Shown here: positions 23,491 through 31,595 of the stretch, one piece after another
Layout: each line of letters starts with the position of its first letter
Numbering within the stretch: position 1 is the stretch's first letter
Origin: an uncultured Pseudomonadota bacterium
GTDB lineage: Bacteria > Myxococcota_A > UBA9160 > UBA4427
Direction: 5' to 3'
Length of the DNA stretch: 34,951 nt
Assembly: GCA_913054385.1 (NCBI GenBank)
Contig: CAJXIC010000002.1
Location: 1 to 34,951, forward strand
Notes under the pieces: model-generated
Seen by the model: only the letters and a program-made list of their open reading frames with translations
The model's database searches: none
What the model was told of the DNA's origin: nothing
Position numbers and translations under genes: made by a program

Positions 23491-24558
23491 ATGCCCGATT
23501 TTCTGGCCAGAATCGACGAATCGACCGAGCGAACCTCGGCCCTCGAGGCTGACCTCGCCAACCCGGAAATTTCGCGACAGCCCGGGCGCTACCAGAAACT
23601 CGCGAAAGAGTTGGCGCGCCTGCGGCCGGTGGTGGAAACCGGCGCAGCCTACCGCGCGGCCCTCCTGCAGATTACTGAATCCGAGATCATGGCCTCGGAC
23701 GACGACGCGGAGATCGCCGATCTCGCCCGCAGCGAACTCGAAGAGTTGAAGGCGACGAAGGCTTCGCTCGAGAAAAAGCTCCGAGAACTCTTGATTCCAC
23801 GCGATCCCAACGACGATCGAAACGCGATCTTCGAGATCCGGGCGGGCACCGGGGGGGAGGAAGCCTCACTCTTCGCTGCGGACCTCTTCCGCATGTACTC
23901 GCGCTACGCCGAGAACCTGGGCTGGAAGATCGAGGTGCTTTCGCAGTCCGCAACGGATGCCGGCGGGTTCAAGGAAGTGATCGCGATGATCGAAGGCGAA
24001 GAGGTGTTTTCGCGCTTCAAATACGAACGCGGGGTTCACCGTGTACAGCGGGTACCGACCACCGAATCCCAGGGGCGGATCCATACTTCGACGGTAACCG
24101 TCGCGGTGATGCCCGAAGCGGAAGAAGTCGACATCGAGATCGATCCCGCCGATCTGCGCATCGATGTGATGCGGGCCGGGGGGCCTGGCGGACAGAGCGT
24201 CAACACCACCGATTCGGCGGTGCGGATCACTCACGGTCCAACGGGCCTCGTGGTGCAGTGCCAGGACGAGAAATCGCAGCACAAGAACAAGGCCAAGGCG
24301 ATGAAGGTGCTGCGCTCCCGGCTCTACGAGCTCGAGGAGGAGCGCCTGGCCGCCGAGCGTTCCGAGGCGCGTCGCGCGCAGGTGGGGACCGGAGAGCGAA
24401 GCGAAAAAATCCGCACCTACAACTTTCCGCAGAACCGTGTGACCGATCATCGCGCGGGCATCACGCTCCACAAGCTCGATCACGTGATGGAAGGCGAACT
24501 CGCCGAACTCCTCGATGCGGTGGCGACGCACCTCGCTTCCGAAATCGAATTTTCCTGA
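23491..24558 (+). CDS. prfA: Peptide chain release factor 1
   Basis: A 355-residue class I release factor reading UAA/UAG. Seen: N-terminal helical domain, [20 protein letters not shown], and the codon-recognition loop [20 protein letters not shown]. Most RF1 proteins have PAT or PVT here; this one has PTT and keeps the key first Pro and last Thr. The catalytic GGQ is at residues 233-235 in [24 protein letters not shown] precedes the ATG. Its stop overlaps the ATG of prmC, whose product methylates the GGQ glutamine. RF1 rather than RF2 is certain from the PxT-type loop and the absence of an RF2-style frameshift. Confidence 0.96.
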   Translation: MPDFLARIDESTERTSALEADLANPEISRQPGRYQKLAKELARLRPVVETGAAYRAALLQITESEIMASDDDAEIADLARSELEELKATKASLEKKLRELLIPRDPNDDRNAIFEIRAGTGGEEASLFAADLFRMYSRYAENLGWKIEVLSQSATDAGGFKEVIAMIEGEEVFSRFKYERGVHRVQRVPTTESQGRIHTSTVTVAVMPEAEEVDIEIDPADLRIDVMRAGGPGGQSVNTTDSAVRITHGPTGLVVQCQDEKSQHKNKAKAMKVLRSRLYELEEERLAAERSEARRAQVGTGERSEKIRTYNFPQNRVTDHRAGITLHKLDHVMEGELAELLDAVATHLASEIEFS

Positions 24559-25475
24559 TGACGTCGGATCTTCGAAGTGACGAGTCGCTGGTGGCGGCTT
24601 CGGGCGCGGGGACTTCCGGCGAGGCGTGGACGGTGATGGCCCTGCTGCGCTGGACCACCGACTACTTTGCAAAGCAGGGGATCGATTCGCCGCGGCTGGA
24701 CGCCGAGTGCCTGCTGGCCTTTGCTCTCGACTGCGATCGGGTCGCGCTCTATGTCGAATACGAGAAACCGGTGGTCGAAGCCGAGAGAAGTCGCTTTCGC
24801 GAACTGGTTCAGCGTCGTGCGCGCGAGCGGGTGCCGGTCGCGCAGCTTCTGGGTCGTCGCGAGTTCTGGTCGCTCTCCTTCGAGGTGACGAGCGATGTCC
24901 TGACGCCACGCCCCGAAACCGAGACACTGGTCGCCGCGCTCCTCGAACGGATCGCCTCGTCGCCGGAGAGCACGCGGGTGCTCGAACTCGGAACGGGCTC
25001 GGGCTGCATCGCGATCGCGCTGGCCCGGGAGTGTCCGCGACTCGAAATCACGGCCACCGACATTTCCGATGCGGCGCTCTGCGTGGCGAAGCGAAACGCG
25101 GCGCGCCTCGAAGTGGCGGACCGGATCGACTTTCGCCGCGGCGATCTCCTCGCCCCGGTGGCCGGCGAGCACTTCGACTGGATCGTTTCGAACCCGCCCT
25201 ACCTGGCCCGCGACGAGGCCGAAACACTTCCTCCGGAGCTCGCCTCGGAACCCGATGGGGCGCTCTTCGGAGGGGCGGACGGCCTGGAGATCACTCGTCG
25301 AATCTGGCAGGAAGCGCCGGCTGCGCTCGCTGCGGGGGGGCGGATCCTGTTGGAGGTCGGTCTCGGGCAGGCTGATGCAGTTTGCGGTGGCTTTCGGGGG
25401 GTAGGGCTGTCCAATTGCGAGGTGGTGAGCGACCTTTCGCATTGCCCGCGCGTCATCGTGGCGTCGCGGGCGTAG
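24558..25475 (+). CDS. prmC: Release factor glutamine methyltransferase
   Basis: A 305-residue SAM-dependent methyltransferase that N5-methylates the glutamine of the release factor GGQ. Residues about 20-90 are the helical release-factor-binding domain (LLRWTTDYFAKQGIDSPRLD, AECLLAF). The catalytic domain has TPRPETETLV, LELGTGSGCIAIALARECP (SAM site), TDISDAAL and the substrate-binding IVSNPPYLARDE. ATG at 24558 overlaps the prfA stop (TGATG), which couples the enzyme to its substrate gene. The first 20 residues are variable. Confidence 0.95.
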   Translation: MTSDLRSDESLVAASGAGTSGEAWTVMALLRWTTDYFAKQGIDSPRLDAECLLAFALDCDRVALYVEYEKPVVEAERSRFRELVQRRARERVPVAQLLGRREFWSLSFEVTSDVLTPRPETETLVAALLERIASSPESTRVLELGTGSGCIAIALARECPRLEITATDISDAALCVAKRNAARLEVADRIDFRRGDLLAPVAGEHFDWIVSNPPYLARDEAETLPPELASEPDGALFGGADGLEITRRIWQEAPAALAAGGRILLEVGLGQADAVCGGFRGVGLSNCEVVSDLSHCPRVIVASRA

Positions 25476-25496
25476 GCCTTTCGAGGGGGACACCGA

Positions 25497-26756
25497 GTGG
25501 ACCGCATCATCGTGCGCGGAGAAGCGCGACTCGAGGGAACGGTTCGCGTCGCGGGCTCGAAGAACGCCACCCTCAGCCTGATGGCCGCGGCGCTGCTCGG
25601 ACGCGGCGAAACCGTCCTCGAGAATGTTCCGAAGGTGCGCGATGTCGGGCACATGGTCGATCTGCTGCGGGCCCTCGGCGCAAGCGTGGAGTGGGACGCC
25701 GAAGATGATCGCTGCCTGCGGATCGATCCCGAGAGCGTGGCGACGCCGGAGGCCCCCTACGACCTGGTCCGCAAGATGCGCGCCTCGTTCATGGTGCTCG
25801 GGCCGCTTGTCGCGCGCTTTGGTTGCGGACGCGTCTCCGAGCCCGGTGGCTGCGCGATCGGCGTGCGCCCGATCGATCAGCACCTGAAGGGCCTCGCAGC
25901 CCTCGGCGCGAAGATCCGCCTGGACGCGGGCGTCATCGAGGCCTTCGGCGCGCGACTCTGCGGGACGCAGATCCACTTCGACATCACGACGGTCAACGGC
26001 ACCCAGAACGTGATGATGGCTGCGACCCTGGCCCAGGGAGAGACGATTCTCGACAATGCGGCACGCGAGCCCGAGGTGGTCGAACTCGCAGAGATGCTCT
26101 GCCGCATGGGTGCGCGGATTTCGGGTGCCGGTAGCGACCGTATCGTGATTCGCGGCGTATCCGACCTCCGCGGGGTGAGGCACGAAATTTCGGGCGACCG
26201 CATCGAGGCCGGAACCCTGCTCGCCGCCGGCATGATCACCCGCGGCGCGGTACGGGTCGAGGGGATCGATCCCACCAGCATGGATTCGATGGTCGAGAAG
26301 ATGCGAGAGACGGGTGCTGCGATCGAAGTCGAAACGGACGCGATCTCGGTCGTGTCCCAGGGCGCGTCTCGGCCGATCCGCGTGGTGACGGCCCCCTACC
26401 CGGGGTTTCCCACCGACATGCAGGCGCAGTTGACCGCGGTTCTCTGCGTCGGAGAGTCTTCGAGTGTCGTGACCGAGACGATTTTCGAGAATCGCTTCAT
26501 GCATATTCCCGAACTCGTGCGGATGGGTGCGGATATTTCCCTCGACGGACGCTCGGCCCACGTGCGTGGGCGCCCCTTCCTCACCGCCGCCCCGGTGATG
26601 GCAACGGATTTGCGCGCTTCGGCATCGCTGATCCTGGCGGCCCTCGCGGCACGCGGCGAAACGGCCATCAGCCGCGTTTATCACATTGACCGCGGCTACG
26701 AGCGGATCGAAGAGAAGCTTGCGAGCCTCGGCGCCGAGATTCGGCGAGAGACCTGA
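25497..26756 (+). CDS. murA: UDP-N-acetylglucosamine 1-carboxyvinyltransferase
   Basis: The first committed step of peptidoglycan synthesis: transfer of enolpyruvate from PEP to UDP-GlcNAc; the target of fosfomycin. It has 419 residues, the normal length. Seen: VAGSKNATLSLMAAALLG, the flexible active-site loop SEPGGCAIGVRPIDQHLKGL with catalytic Cys119 (so fosfomycin-sensitive by this residue), TTVNGTQNVMMAATLA, PYPGFPTDMQAQLTAVL and RFMHIPELVRMGADI. GTG start at 25497 is preceded by GAGGGGG. It ends four bases before hisD, a common pairing of murA with the his genes in delta-type proteobacteria (recalled). Confidence 0.97.
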   Translation: MDRIIVRGEARLEGTVRVAGSKNATLSLMAAALLGRGETVLENVPKVRDVGHMVDLLRALGASVEWDAEDDRCLRIDPESVATPEAPYDLVRKMRASFMVLGPLVARFGCGRVSEPGGCAIGVRPIDQHLKGLAALGAKIRLDAGVIEAFGARLCGTQIHFDITTVNGTQNVMMAATLAQGETILDNAAREPEVVELAEMLCRMGARISGAGSDRIVIRGVSDLRGVRHEISGDRIEAGTLLAAGMITRGAVRVEGIDPTSMDSMVEKMRETGAAIEVETDAISVVSQGASRPIRVVTAPYPGFPTDMQAQLTAVLCVGESSSVVTETIFENRFMHIPELVRMGADISLDGRSAHVRGRPFLTAAPVMATDLRASASLILAALAARGETAISRVYHIDRGYERIEEKLASLGAEIRRET

Positions 26757-26760
26757 GCCG

Positions 26761-28131
26761 ATGGCCGCGCGCAGTGCATCGGAGCCCTTGAGGGTTCTCA
26801 GAACCCGGGACGAGGGTTTCGCGAAAGTCTGGACGAAGATCCGCCAGCGCCGCGAGGACAGCGTCGAGGACGTTTCGGAGGCTGCGGCGGCGATCATCGC
26901 GAGAGTGCGTCGCGGCGGCGACTCCGAGCTGCGTGCCTGCATCAAAGAATTTGACGGCGCATCGCTGGATGCCATCGAAGTATCCCCCGCCGAGTGGGAT
27001 GCGGCCTGCGACGCGGTGGATCCCGCCGATCGTGCCGTGCTCGGAAAGGCGGCGATGCGGGTGCGCGACTTCCACAAGAAGCGCATCGCATCGAGTTGGG
27101 AGGTGCGCGAAGAGGGGGGTGCGACCCTCGGGCAGAGGGTCCGTCCGCTCGAGCGAGCGGGTCTCTACGTACCCGGCGGCAAGGCCTTCTATCCCTCTTC
27201 GGTGATCATGAACGCGGTCCCGGCTTCGGTGGTGGAAGTTCCCGAGATCACGATGGCTTCGCCGCCCGGTCCCGATGGCTGCCTGCGGCCCGAGGTGCTG
27301 ATGGCCGCTCGTCTCGCGGGGGTGCACCGGGTCTTCAAGATGGGCGGGGCCCACGCGGTGGCGGCTCTCGCCTACGGCACGCAAAGCGTGCCGAAGGTCG
27401 ACAAGATCGTCGGGCCGGGAAGCGTGTGGGTCGCTGCGGCGAAGCGGCTGGTCTACGGCGAGGTTGGGATCGACGCGGAAGCCGGCCCCACCGAAGTCTG
27501 CATTGTTGCCGATTCGAGTGCGACACCGGCCTGGCTGGCCGCCGACCTGATCTCGCAGGCCGAACACGACGAACTCGCCCAGTCCATCCTGATCACCCAC
27601 TTGAAGGGCCTTGCTTCGAAGGTGTCCGCGGAGTTGACGAAGCAGCTCCGGGTGCTCGAACGGAAGGCCATCGCCGAGATCTCGTTGCGTCGGCGCGGCG
27701 CGATCGTGTTGACGCGGAATCTCGCGGAGTCGATCGCTCTCGCGAACGAATACGCCGCCGAGCACCTGGTACTGGCGGTGGACGACCCGGATGCCGCCCT
27801 GGCCCTTGTCACCAACGCAGGGGCGGTCTTCCTGGGCCACTATACGCCGGTTGCGGTGGGGGACTATCTCGCTGGCCCGAATCACGTGCTACCCACCGGC
27901 GGGACCGCGCGTTTCTTCTCGCCCCTGGGCGTGGAGGACTTCCTGAAGCGAACCTCGGTGGTGCGCTTCGAAGCATCGAAGCTGAAGGAGTTGGGGAGCG
28001 ACGTGATTCGGCTGTCCGAGATCGAGGGTCTCGGGGGTCATGGTCGCTCGGTCGCGCTGCGGCTGGAGAAAATCCAGCGCCAGCGGCGTGAACGCGACGC
28101 GGAGCGCGGAAAGGACGAGTCGGAACTCTGA
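26761..28131 (+). CDS. hisD: Histidinol dehydrogenase
   Basis: Oxidises histidinol to histidine in two NAD-dependent steps, the end of the pathway. It has 456 residues, slightly over the usual 430. Seen: ERAGLYVPGGKAFYPSSVIM, FKMGGAHAVAALAYGT, VDKIVGPGSVWVAAAKR, IDAEAGPTEVCIVAD, zinc-site SQAEHDELAQS, VGDYLAGPNHVLPTGGTAR, and the C-terminal His in GLGGHGRSVALR. ATG at 26761 follows the murA stop by four bases and agrees with the family start; a longer frame to 26686 would overlap murA. hisG, which commonly precedes hisD in this gene order, is absent. Confidence 0.95.
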   Translation: MAARSASEPLRVLRTRDEGFAKVWTKIRQRREDSVEDVSEAAAAIIARVRRGGDSELRACIKEFDGASLDAIEVSPAEWDAACDAVDPADRAVLGKAAMRVRDFHKKRIASSWEVREEGGATLGQRVRPLERAGLYVPGGKAFYPSSVIMNAVPASVVEVPEITMASPPGPDGCLRPEVLMAARLAGVHRVFKMGGAHAVAALAYGTQSVPKVDKIVGPGSVWVAAAKRLVYGEVGIDAEAGPTEVCIVADSSATPAWLAADLISQAEHDELAQSILITHLKGLASKVSAELTKQLRVLERKAIAEISLRRRGAIVLTRNLAESIALANEYAAEHLVLAVDDPDAALALVTNAGAVFLGHYTPVAVGDYLAGPNHVLPTGGTARFFSPLGVEDFLKRTSVVRFEASKLKELGSDVIRLSEIEGLGGHGRSVALRLEKIQRQRRERDAERGKDESEL

Positions 28132-28157
28132 GTGGATCGAGCCGGCGGGGGGAGAGC

Positions 28158-28772
28158 ATGAGCGAAAACGACCAGAACAGCTTTAGCAAGCGCAGTGCTT
28201 CGATCGAACGGAATACGAAGGAGACCCAGATCCAGATCGATCTGGATCTCGACGGTCGCGGCGACTATGCGATCGACACCGGCATCCCCTTCTTCGATCA
28301 CATGCTCGAATCGTTTGCGCGGCATGGCCTCTTTGATCTGCGGATCAAGGCTCGAGGCGATCTAGACGTCGATACCCACCACACCGTGGAAGACGTGGGC
28401 ATTGTCCTGGGGATGGCCCTTCGCAAAGCACTCGGCAGCGCCGCGGGCATTCGCCGATTTGGCCAGTGCACCCTTCCGATGGCCGAATCGAAGGTCGACG
28501 TGGCGGTGGACGTGTCGAACCGTCCCTTCCTGGTCTACCGCGTCGAGTTGGTAAACGACCGAATCGGAAACTTCGATGCGACGTTGACTGAAGATTTTTT
28601 GCAGGCGCTGTCCCAGAACGCCGGACTCGACCTGCACATCGAGCAGCGCTACGGACGCAATCCGCACCACCTCGTCGAGGCGGTTTTCAAGGGGCTTGCG
28701 CGCGCGCTTCGGCTTGCCCTTGAGCGGGATCCCCGACAGACGGGACTTCCGACGGTCAAGGGAGCCCTCTGA
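28158..28772 (+). CDS. hisB: Imidazoleglycerol-phosphate dehydratase
   Basis: The seventh step of histidine synthesis, a Mn-dependent dehydration. It has 204 residues, the monofunctional length without the phosphatase domain found in enteric HisB. Seen: [49 protein letters not shown] (metal-ligand histidines), [12 protein letters not shown] and [25 protein letters not shown] precedes the ATG. It follows hisD after 26 bases. Confidence 0.97.
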   Translation: MSENDQNSFSKRSASIERNTKETQIQIDLDLDGRGDYAIDTGIPFFDHMLESFARHGLFDLRIKARGDLDVDTHHTVEDVGIVLGMALRKALGSAAGIRRFGQCTLPMAESKVDVAVDVSNRPFLVYRVELVNDRIGNFDATLTEDFLQALSQNAGLDLHIEQRYGRNPHHLVEAVFKGLARALRLALERDPRQTGLPTVKGAL

Positions 28773-28782
28773 GGAACGACCG

Positions 28783-29430
28783 ATGGCCACCCCCCCGACG
28801 ATCGCGATCGTCGACTACGGAGCCGGCAATCTCCGGAGCGTCGCGCGGGCCCTCGAGCGCTCGCAGTTGCGCCCGCAGGTCACCAGCACGCCCCGGGAAG
28901 TCGTTGCGGCGGACGGCGTCGTGCTGCCCGGTGTCGGGGCCTTTCGCGACGCGATTTTGCGCCTGGAAAAGGCGGGCCTCGACGATGCTCTCCGAGAAGT
29001 TCTTGGGCGCGGCCGTCCCTACCTTGGGCTGTGCCTGGGGTTGCAGGTGCTCTTCGACGAAAGCGATGAGCACGGGCAGACTGCGGGCCTGGGTGTTCTC
29101 GCGGGTCGCGTGGAGCGCTTCCCCGACACCGACTCTGCGGGAGCACGTCTGCGCGTCCCGCAAATCGGCTGGAACGAAGTCCACTTCGAGGGCGACCATC
29201 CAATGCTCGCGGGGCTTCCCGAGCGCGATCACTTCTATTTCGTCCATTCCTACCGCGCGGTTCCCAGCGACCCGTCGTGTGTCGTCGGCACCGCGAACCA
29301 CGGGGGAGACTTCACCGCGGCGGTCGCCACCGAAGGACTTTTCGCGGTTCAATTCCACCCCGAGAAGAGCCAGGCCGCTGGGCGCCGCCTGCTCGATGCC
29401 TTCCGGGACTGGGTGGAGGCACGCCGATGA
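28783..29430 (+). CDS. hisH: Imidazole glycerol phosphate synthase, glutaminase subunit
   Basis: Releases ammonia from glutamine for HisF. A 215-residue class I glutamine amidotransferase with [20 protein letters not shown], the oxyanion strand [10 protein letters not shown], catalytic Cys84 in [12 protein letters not shown] and the C-terminal His/Glu in [14 protein letters not shown] site lies at 28771-28774, just after the hisB stop. It ends overlapping hisA, and hisF follows hisA, so all synthase parts are in one transcript. Confidence 0.96.
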   Translation: MATPPTIAIVDYGAGNLRSVARALERSQLRPQVTSTPREVVAADGVVLPGVGAFRDAILRLEKAGLDDALREVLGRGRPYLGLCLGLQVLFDESDEHGQTAGLGVLAGRVERFPDTDSAGARLRVPQIGWNEVHFEGDHPMLAGLPERDHFYFVHSYRAVPSDPSCVVGTANHGGDFTAAVATEGLFAVQFHPEKSQAAGRRLLDAFRDWVEARR

Positions 29431-30179
29431 CCCCGCGCGGAGAAAAAATGTTCGAGGTCATCCCCGCCATCGATCTTCTCGACGGCCGCTGCGTGCGACT
29501 CTCCCAGGGGCGTTACGACCAGGCCACGGTCTACGACGCCGACCCGGTCGCCGTGGCCGAGCGATTCGTCGCGGAGCCGATCCGGCGCCTCCACGTGGTC
29601 GATCTCGACGGTGCCCGGGCAGGGCGGCCGATCAATTCGGAAATTGTCGCGAAGATCGTGACGGCGGCGAAGGGAGTGCCGGTCCAACTCGGGGGGGGGC
29701 TCCGCGACGCGAATGCCGTCGAAGCGGCTCTCGGGCTGGGAATCGATCGCGCGATCCTCGGGACCGTCGCGCTGCGCGACCCCGCCTTCGTTCGCGAGGT
29801 CGCGGCACGCTTTCCGGGACGGATTGCGGTCGGCCTCGACGCACGCGAGGGGAGGGTGGCGGTGGAAGGTTGGCTCGAAGCCAGCGATGCCCTCGCGCTG
29901 GACGTCGCACGCAGCTTCGAGGATGCCGGGGTGGCGGCGATCATCTACACCGACATCGCGCGCGATGGGATGCTGACCGGACCCAACCTCGAAGCCACCA
30001 TCGAACTCGCCGAAGCGGTTTCGGTCCCGGTGATCGCCTCGGGCGGTGTTGCCTGCGAGGGCGACATCGAGAAGAGCGCGGGCCTTGCCAGCCGCGGGCT
30101 GGCGGGGGTGATCGTCGGGCGAGCCCTTTATACCGGTGCGGTTCAGTTGCCGCGCGCGCTGGAGATCGCGGCGTGCTGA
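29427..30179 (+). CDS. hisA: ProFAR isomerase (phosphoribosylformimino isomerase)
   Basis: A 250-residue (beta-alpha)8 barrel that isomerises ProFAR to PRFAR. Seen: [20 protein letters not shown] with the catalytic Asp, [37 protein letters not shown] with the second catalytic Asp, and [11 protein letters not shown] at 29427 overlaps the hisH stop (ATGA) and GGAGG ends 7 bases upstream. A second ATG at 29448 with CGGAG before it would give the more usual MFEVIPAID start; both are plausible. The last seven bases overlap hisF. Confidence 0.95.
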   Translation: MTPRGEKMFEVIPAIDLLDGRCVRLSQGRYDQATVYDADPVAVAERFVAEPIRRLHVVDLDGARAGRPINSEIVAKIVTAAKGVPVQLGGGLRDANAVEAALGLGIDRAILGTVALRDPAFVREVAARFPGRIAVGLDAREGRVAVEGWLEASDALALDVARSFEDAGVAAIIYTDIARDGMLTGPNLEATIELAEAVSVPVIASGGVACEGDIEKSAGLASRGLAGVIVGRALYTGAVQLPRALEIAAC

Positions 30180-30988
30180 CCAAGCGCATCATTCCCTGCC
30201 TCGACGTGAATGCAGGACGCGTGGTGAAGGGCGTCCGCTATGTCGACCACGTCGATGCCGGCGATCCGGTCGAGGTGGCCCAGCACTACGACGCGCAGGA
30301 GGCGGACGAGATCATCTTTCTCGATATCACCGCGAGTTCGGACGAACGGCGGATCCTGCTCGACGTCGTGACGCGCACGGCCGAAACCGTGTTCATGCCG
30401 CTCACCGTGGGCGGTGGCGTGCGCTCGCTCGACGACGTTCGCGACTTGCTCAACGCGGGGGCGGACAAGGTCTCGATCATGACCGCTGCGGTCGAGAACC
30501 CCGACCTGGTGGCCGAGGCGGCGATCCGGATCGGCAGTGCCAACCTGGTCGTGGCGATCGACGCCCGCCGCGTCGATGGCGATGCGGCCGAGCCGCGTTT
30601 CGAGGTCTACACCCACGGAGGGCGCCGGCCCACGGGGATCGACGCGGTCGAGTGGGCGGGGAAGATGGCCGAGGCCGGTGCCGGCGAGATCCTGCTCACG
30701 AGCATGGACCGCGACGGAACCAAGAGTGGCTACGACCTCGAATTGCTGAGGGCGACCGCCGCGCGGGTATCGATTCCGGTGATCGCATCAGGGGGCGGTG
30801 GCAGTGCCGCAGACCTGGCGGCGGCGCTCTCGGAAGGGCCGGAGGGGGGCCACGCCCAGGCCGCGTTGGCGGCCTCGATCTTCCACTTTGGGGAGGTCAG
30901 CGTCGGCGAGGTGAAACGCGACCTCCTTTCCCGCGGGATCGCAGTGCGTCCCCCGAGCCCCGAGGCCGCGGGAGCGCTGATTTCTTGA
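30173..30988 (+). CDS. hisF: Imidazole glycerol phosphate synthase, cyclase subunit
   Basis: A 271-residue (beta-alpha)8 barrel that takes ammonia from HisH and PRFAR to give imidazole glycerol phosphate and AICAR. Seen: [20 protein letters not shown] with the catalytic Asp11, [38 protein letters not shown], the second Asp in [14 protein letters not shown] and [14 protein letters not shown] at 30173 overlaps the hisA stop by seven bases. The protein has a slightly extended insertion (EGPEGGHAQ). hisI/E does not follow; the histidine group ends here. Confidence 0.96.
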   Translation: MLTKRIIPCLDVNAGRVVKGVRYVDHVDAGDPVEVAQHYDAQEADEIIFLDITASSDERRILLDVVTRTAETVFMPLTVGGGVRSLDDVRDLLNAGADKVSIMTAAVENPDLVAEAAIRIGSANLVVAIDARRVDGDAAEPRFEVYTHGGRRPTGIDAVEWAGKMAEAGAGEILLTSMDRDGTKSGYDLELLRATAARVSIPVIASGGGGSAADLAAALSEGPEGGHAQAALAASIFHFGEVSVGEVKRDLLSRGIAVRPPSPEAAGALIS

Positions 30989-31013
30989 TGCGAAAGAGCC
31001 CCTGCGCTAGCTT
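30985..31013 (+). promoter_or_regulatory. Possible promoter for the rpsU-dnaG-rpoD operon
   Basis: TTGATG (30985-30990) with a 17-base spacer to TAGCTT (31008-31013). It overlaps the hisF stop, as the rho promoter overlaps the pgeF stop. The match is modest. It falls inside the folded region described next, so the two readings partly compete. Confidence 0.28.
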
Positions 31014-31061
31014 AGAGATCTAGGCGCGAAAACAGGTTTTCGCTTGAAATTCCGGGGCTCT
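30995..31061 (+). promoter_or_regulatory. Three-way-junction-like RNA fold after hisF
   Basis: An outer stem AGAGCCCC (30995-31002) / GGGGCTCT (31054-31061), eight perfect pairs, encloses two hairpins. Inner hairpin 1: GCGCTAG (31004-31010) with CTAGGCGC (31020-31027), one bulge. Inner hairpin 2: GCGAAAAC (31026-31033) with GTTTTCGC (31036-31043), eight perfect pairs around AG; two bases are shared with hairpin 1. CCTGC (31001-31005) can alternatively pair with GCAGG (31062-31066). No T run follows, so this is not a standard terminator. It may be a processed 3' end of the his transcript, a small RNA or a regulatory leader for rpsU. Confidence 0.4.
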
Positions 31062-31355
31062 GCAGGCGATCTGCGTTGCGCAAAGGCCGTTCCGAACGGC
31101 CCAATTGAGAAATTGAGAGGATGCTGAGAGCCCGGATCCGGGCGGGGCGAGCCGCTGCGCTGCGCCACCCCGCGACGCCCAGAACCAGTCCGTCGGATCG
31201 GTTCGCGGTGCCGACGACACACAATTGGGAAGTGACACCCCCGCGCTGGAGGGCGTCCCCAGGACCCGAGTCCCAAGCGTAAGCCCGGCGCTGTTTCGCG
31301 CCCCACCAAGAACCCGTCGATCAGAAGAATCGAAGACAGAGAAGAAGAGGTTTCG
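31062..31355 (+). other. Rest of the rpsU leader (non-coding)
   Basis: No gene is seen. It holds the perfect hairpin GGCCGTT/AACGGCC (31085-31101), a direct repeat AATTGAG (31103-31109 and 31111-31117), a 12-base palindrome CCCGGATCCGGG (31131-31142), and a GC-rich stem starting near 31140 (GGGCG with CGCCC). A purine-rich stretch with AGAAGAAGAGG (31341-31351) just before the rpsU ATG is the ribosome site. Confidence 0.5.
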
Positions 31356-31553
31356 ATGCCGGTCATCAAGGTCAAGGACAACGAGTCGTTCGAGCAGGCG
31401 ATGAAGCGATTCAAGAAGACCTGCGAGAAGGCCGGGATCCTCACCGAACTCCGCCGCCGCGAGTACTACGACAAGCCCAGCATTCGCCTGAAGAAGAAAG
31501 CTGCGGCCGCACGCAAGCGCGCTCTCAAGAAGATGCGCCGAATGTCCCGATGA
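31356..31553 (+). CDS. rpsU: 30S ribosomal protein S21
   Basis: A 65-residue S21, a small basic protein of the 30S platform that aids mRNA binding. Seen: [39 protein letters not shown] and the Lys/Arg-rich C-terminus [17 protein letters not shown]. The strong purine-rich ribosome site GAAGAAGAGG precedes it. First gene of the rpsU-dnaG-rpoD macromolecular synthesis operon. Confidence 0.97.
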   Translation: MPVIKVKDNESFEQAMKRFKKTCEKAGILTELRRREYYDKPSIRLKKKAAAARKRALKKMRRMSR

Positions 31554-31556
31554 ACT

Positions 31557-31575
31557 TCTCGCTCCGTTAGCGAGA
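31557..31575 (+). promoter_or_regulatory. Intercistronic hairpin between rpsU and dnaG
   Basis: TCTCGCT (31557-31563) pairs perfectly with AGCGAGA (31569-31575) around CCGTT. It is not followed by T residues. In E. coli an internal terminator sits at this same place and lowers dnaG expression relative to rpsU; a similar dosage role is inferred. Confidence 0.5.
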
Positions 31576-31595
31576 CCCTGGTAGCCGGGGGGAAG

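Noticed and set aside
24480-27086. Very long minus-strand open frame (868 codons) opposite prfA-prmC-murA
   Set aside because: High GC and codon bias keep antisense frames open. The plus strand carries three clearly recognised enzymes here and the antisense product shows no family features.
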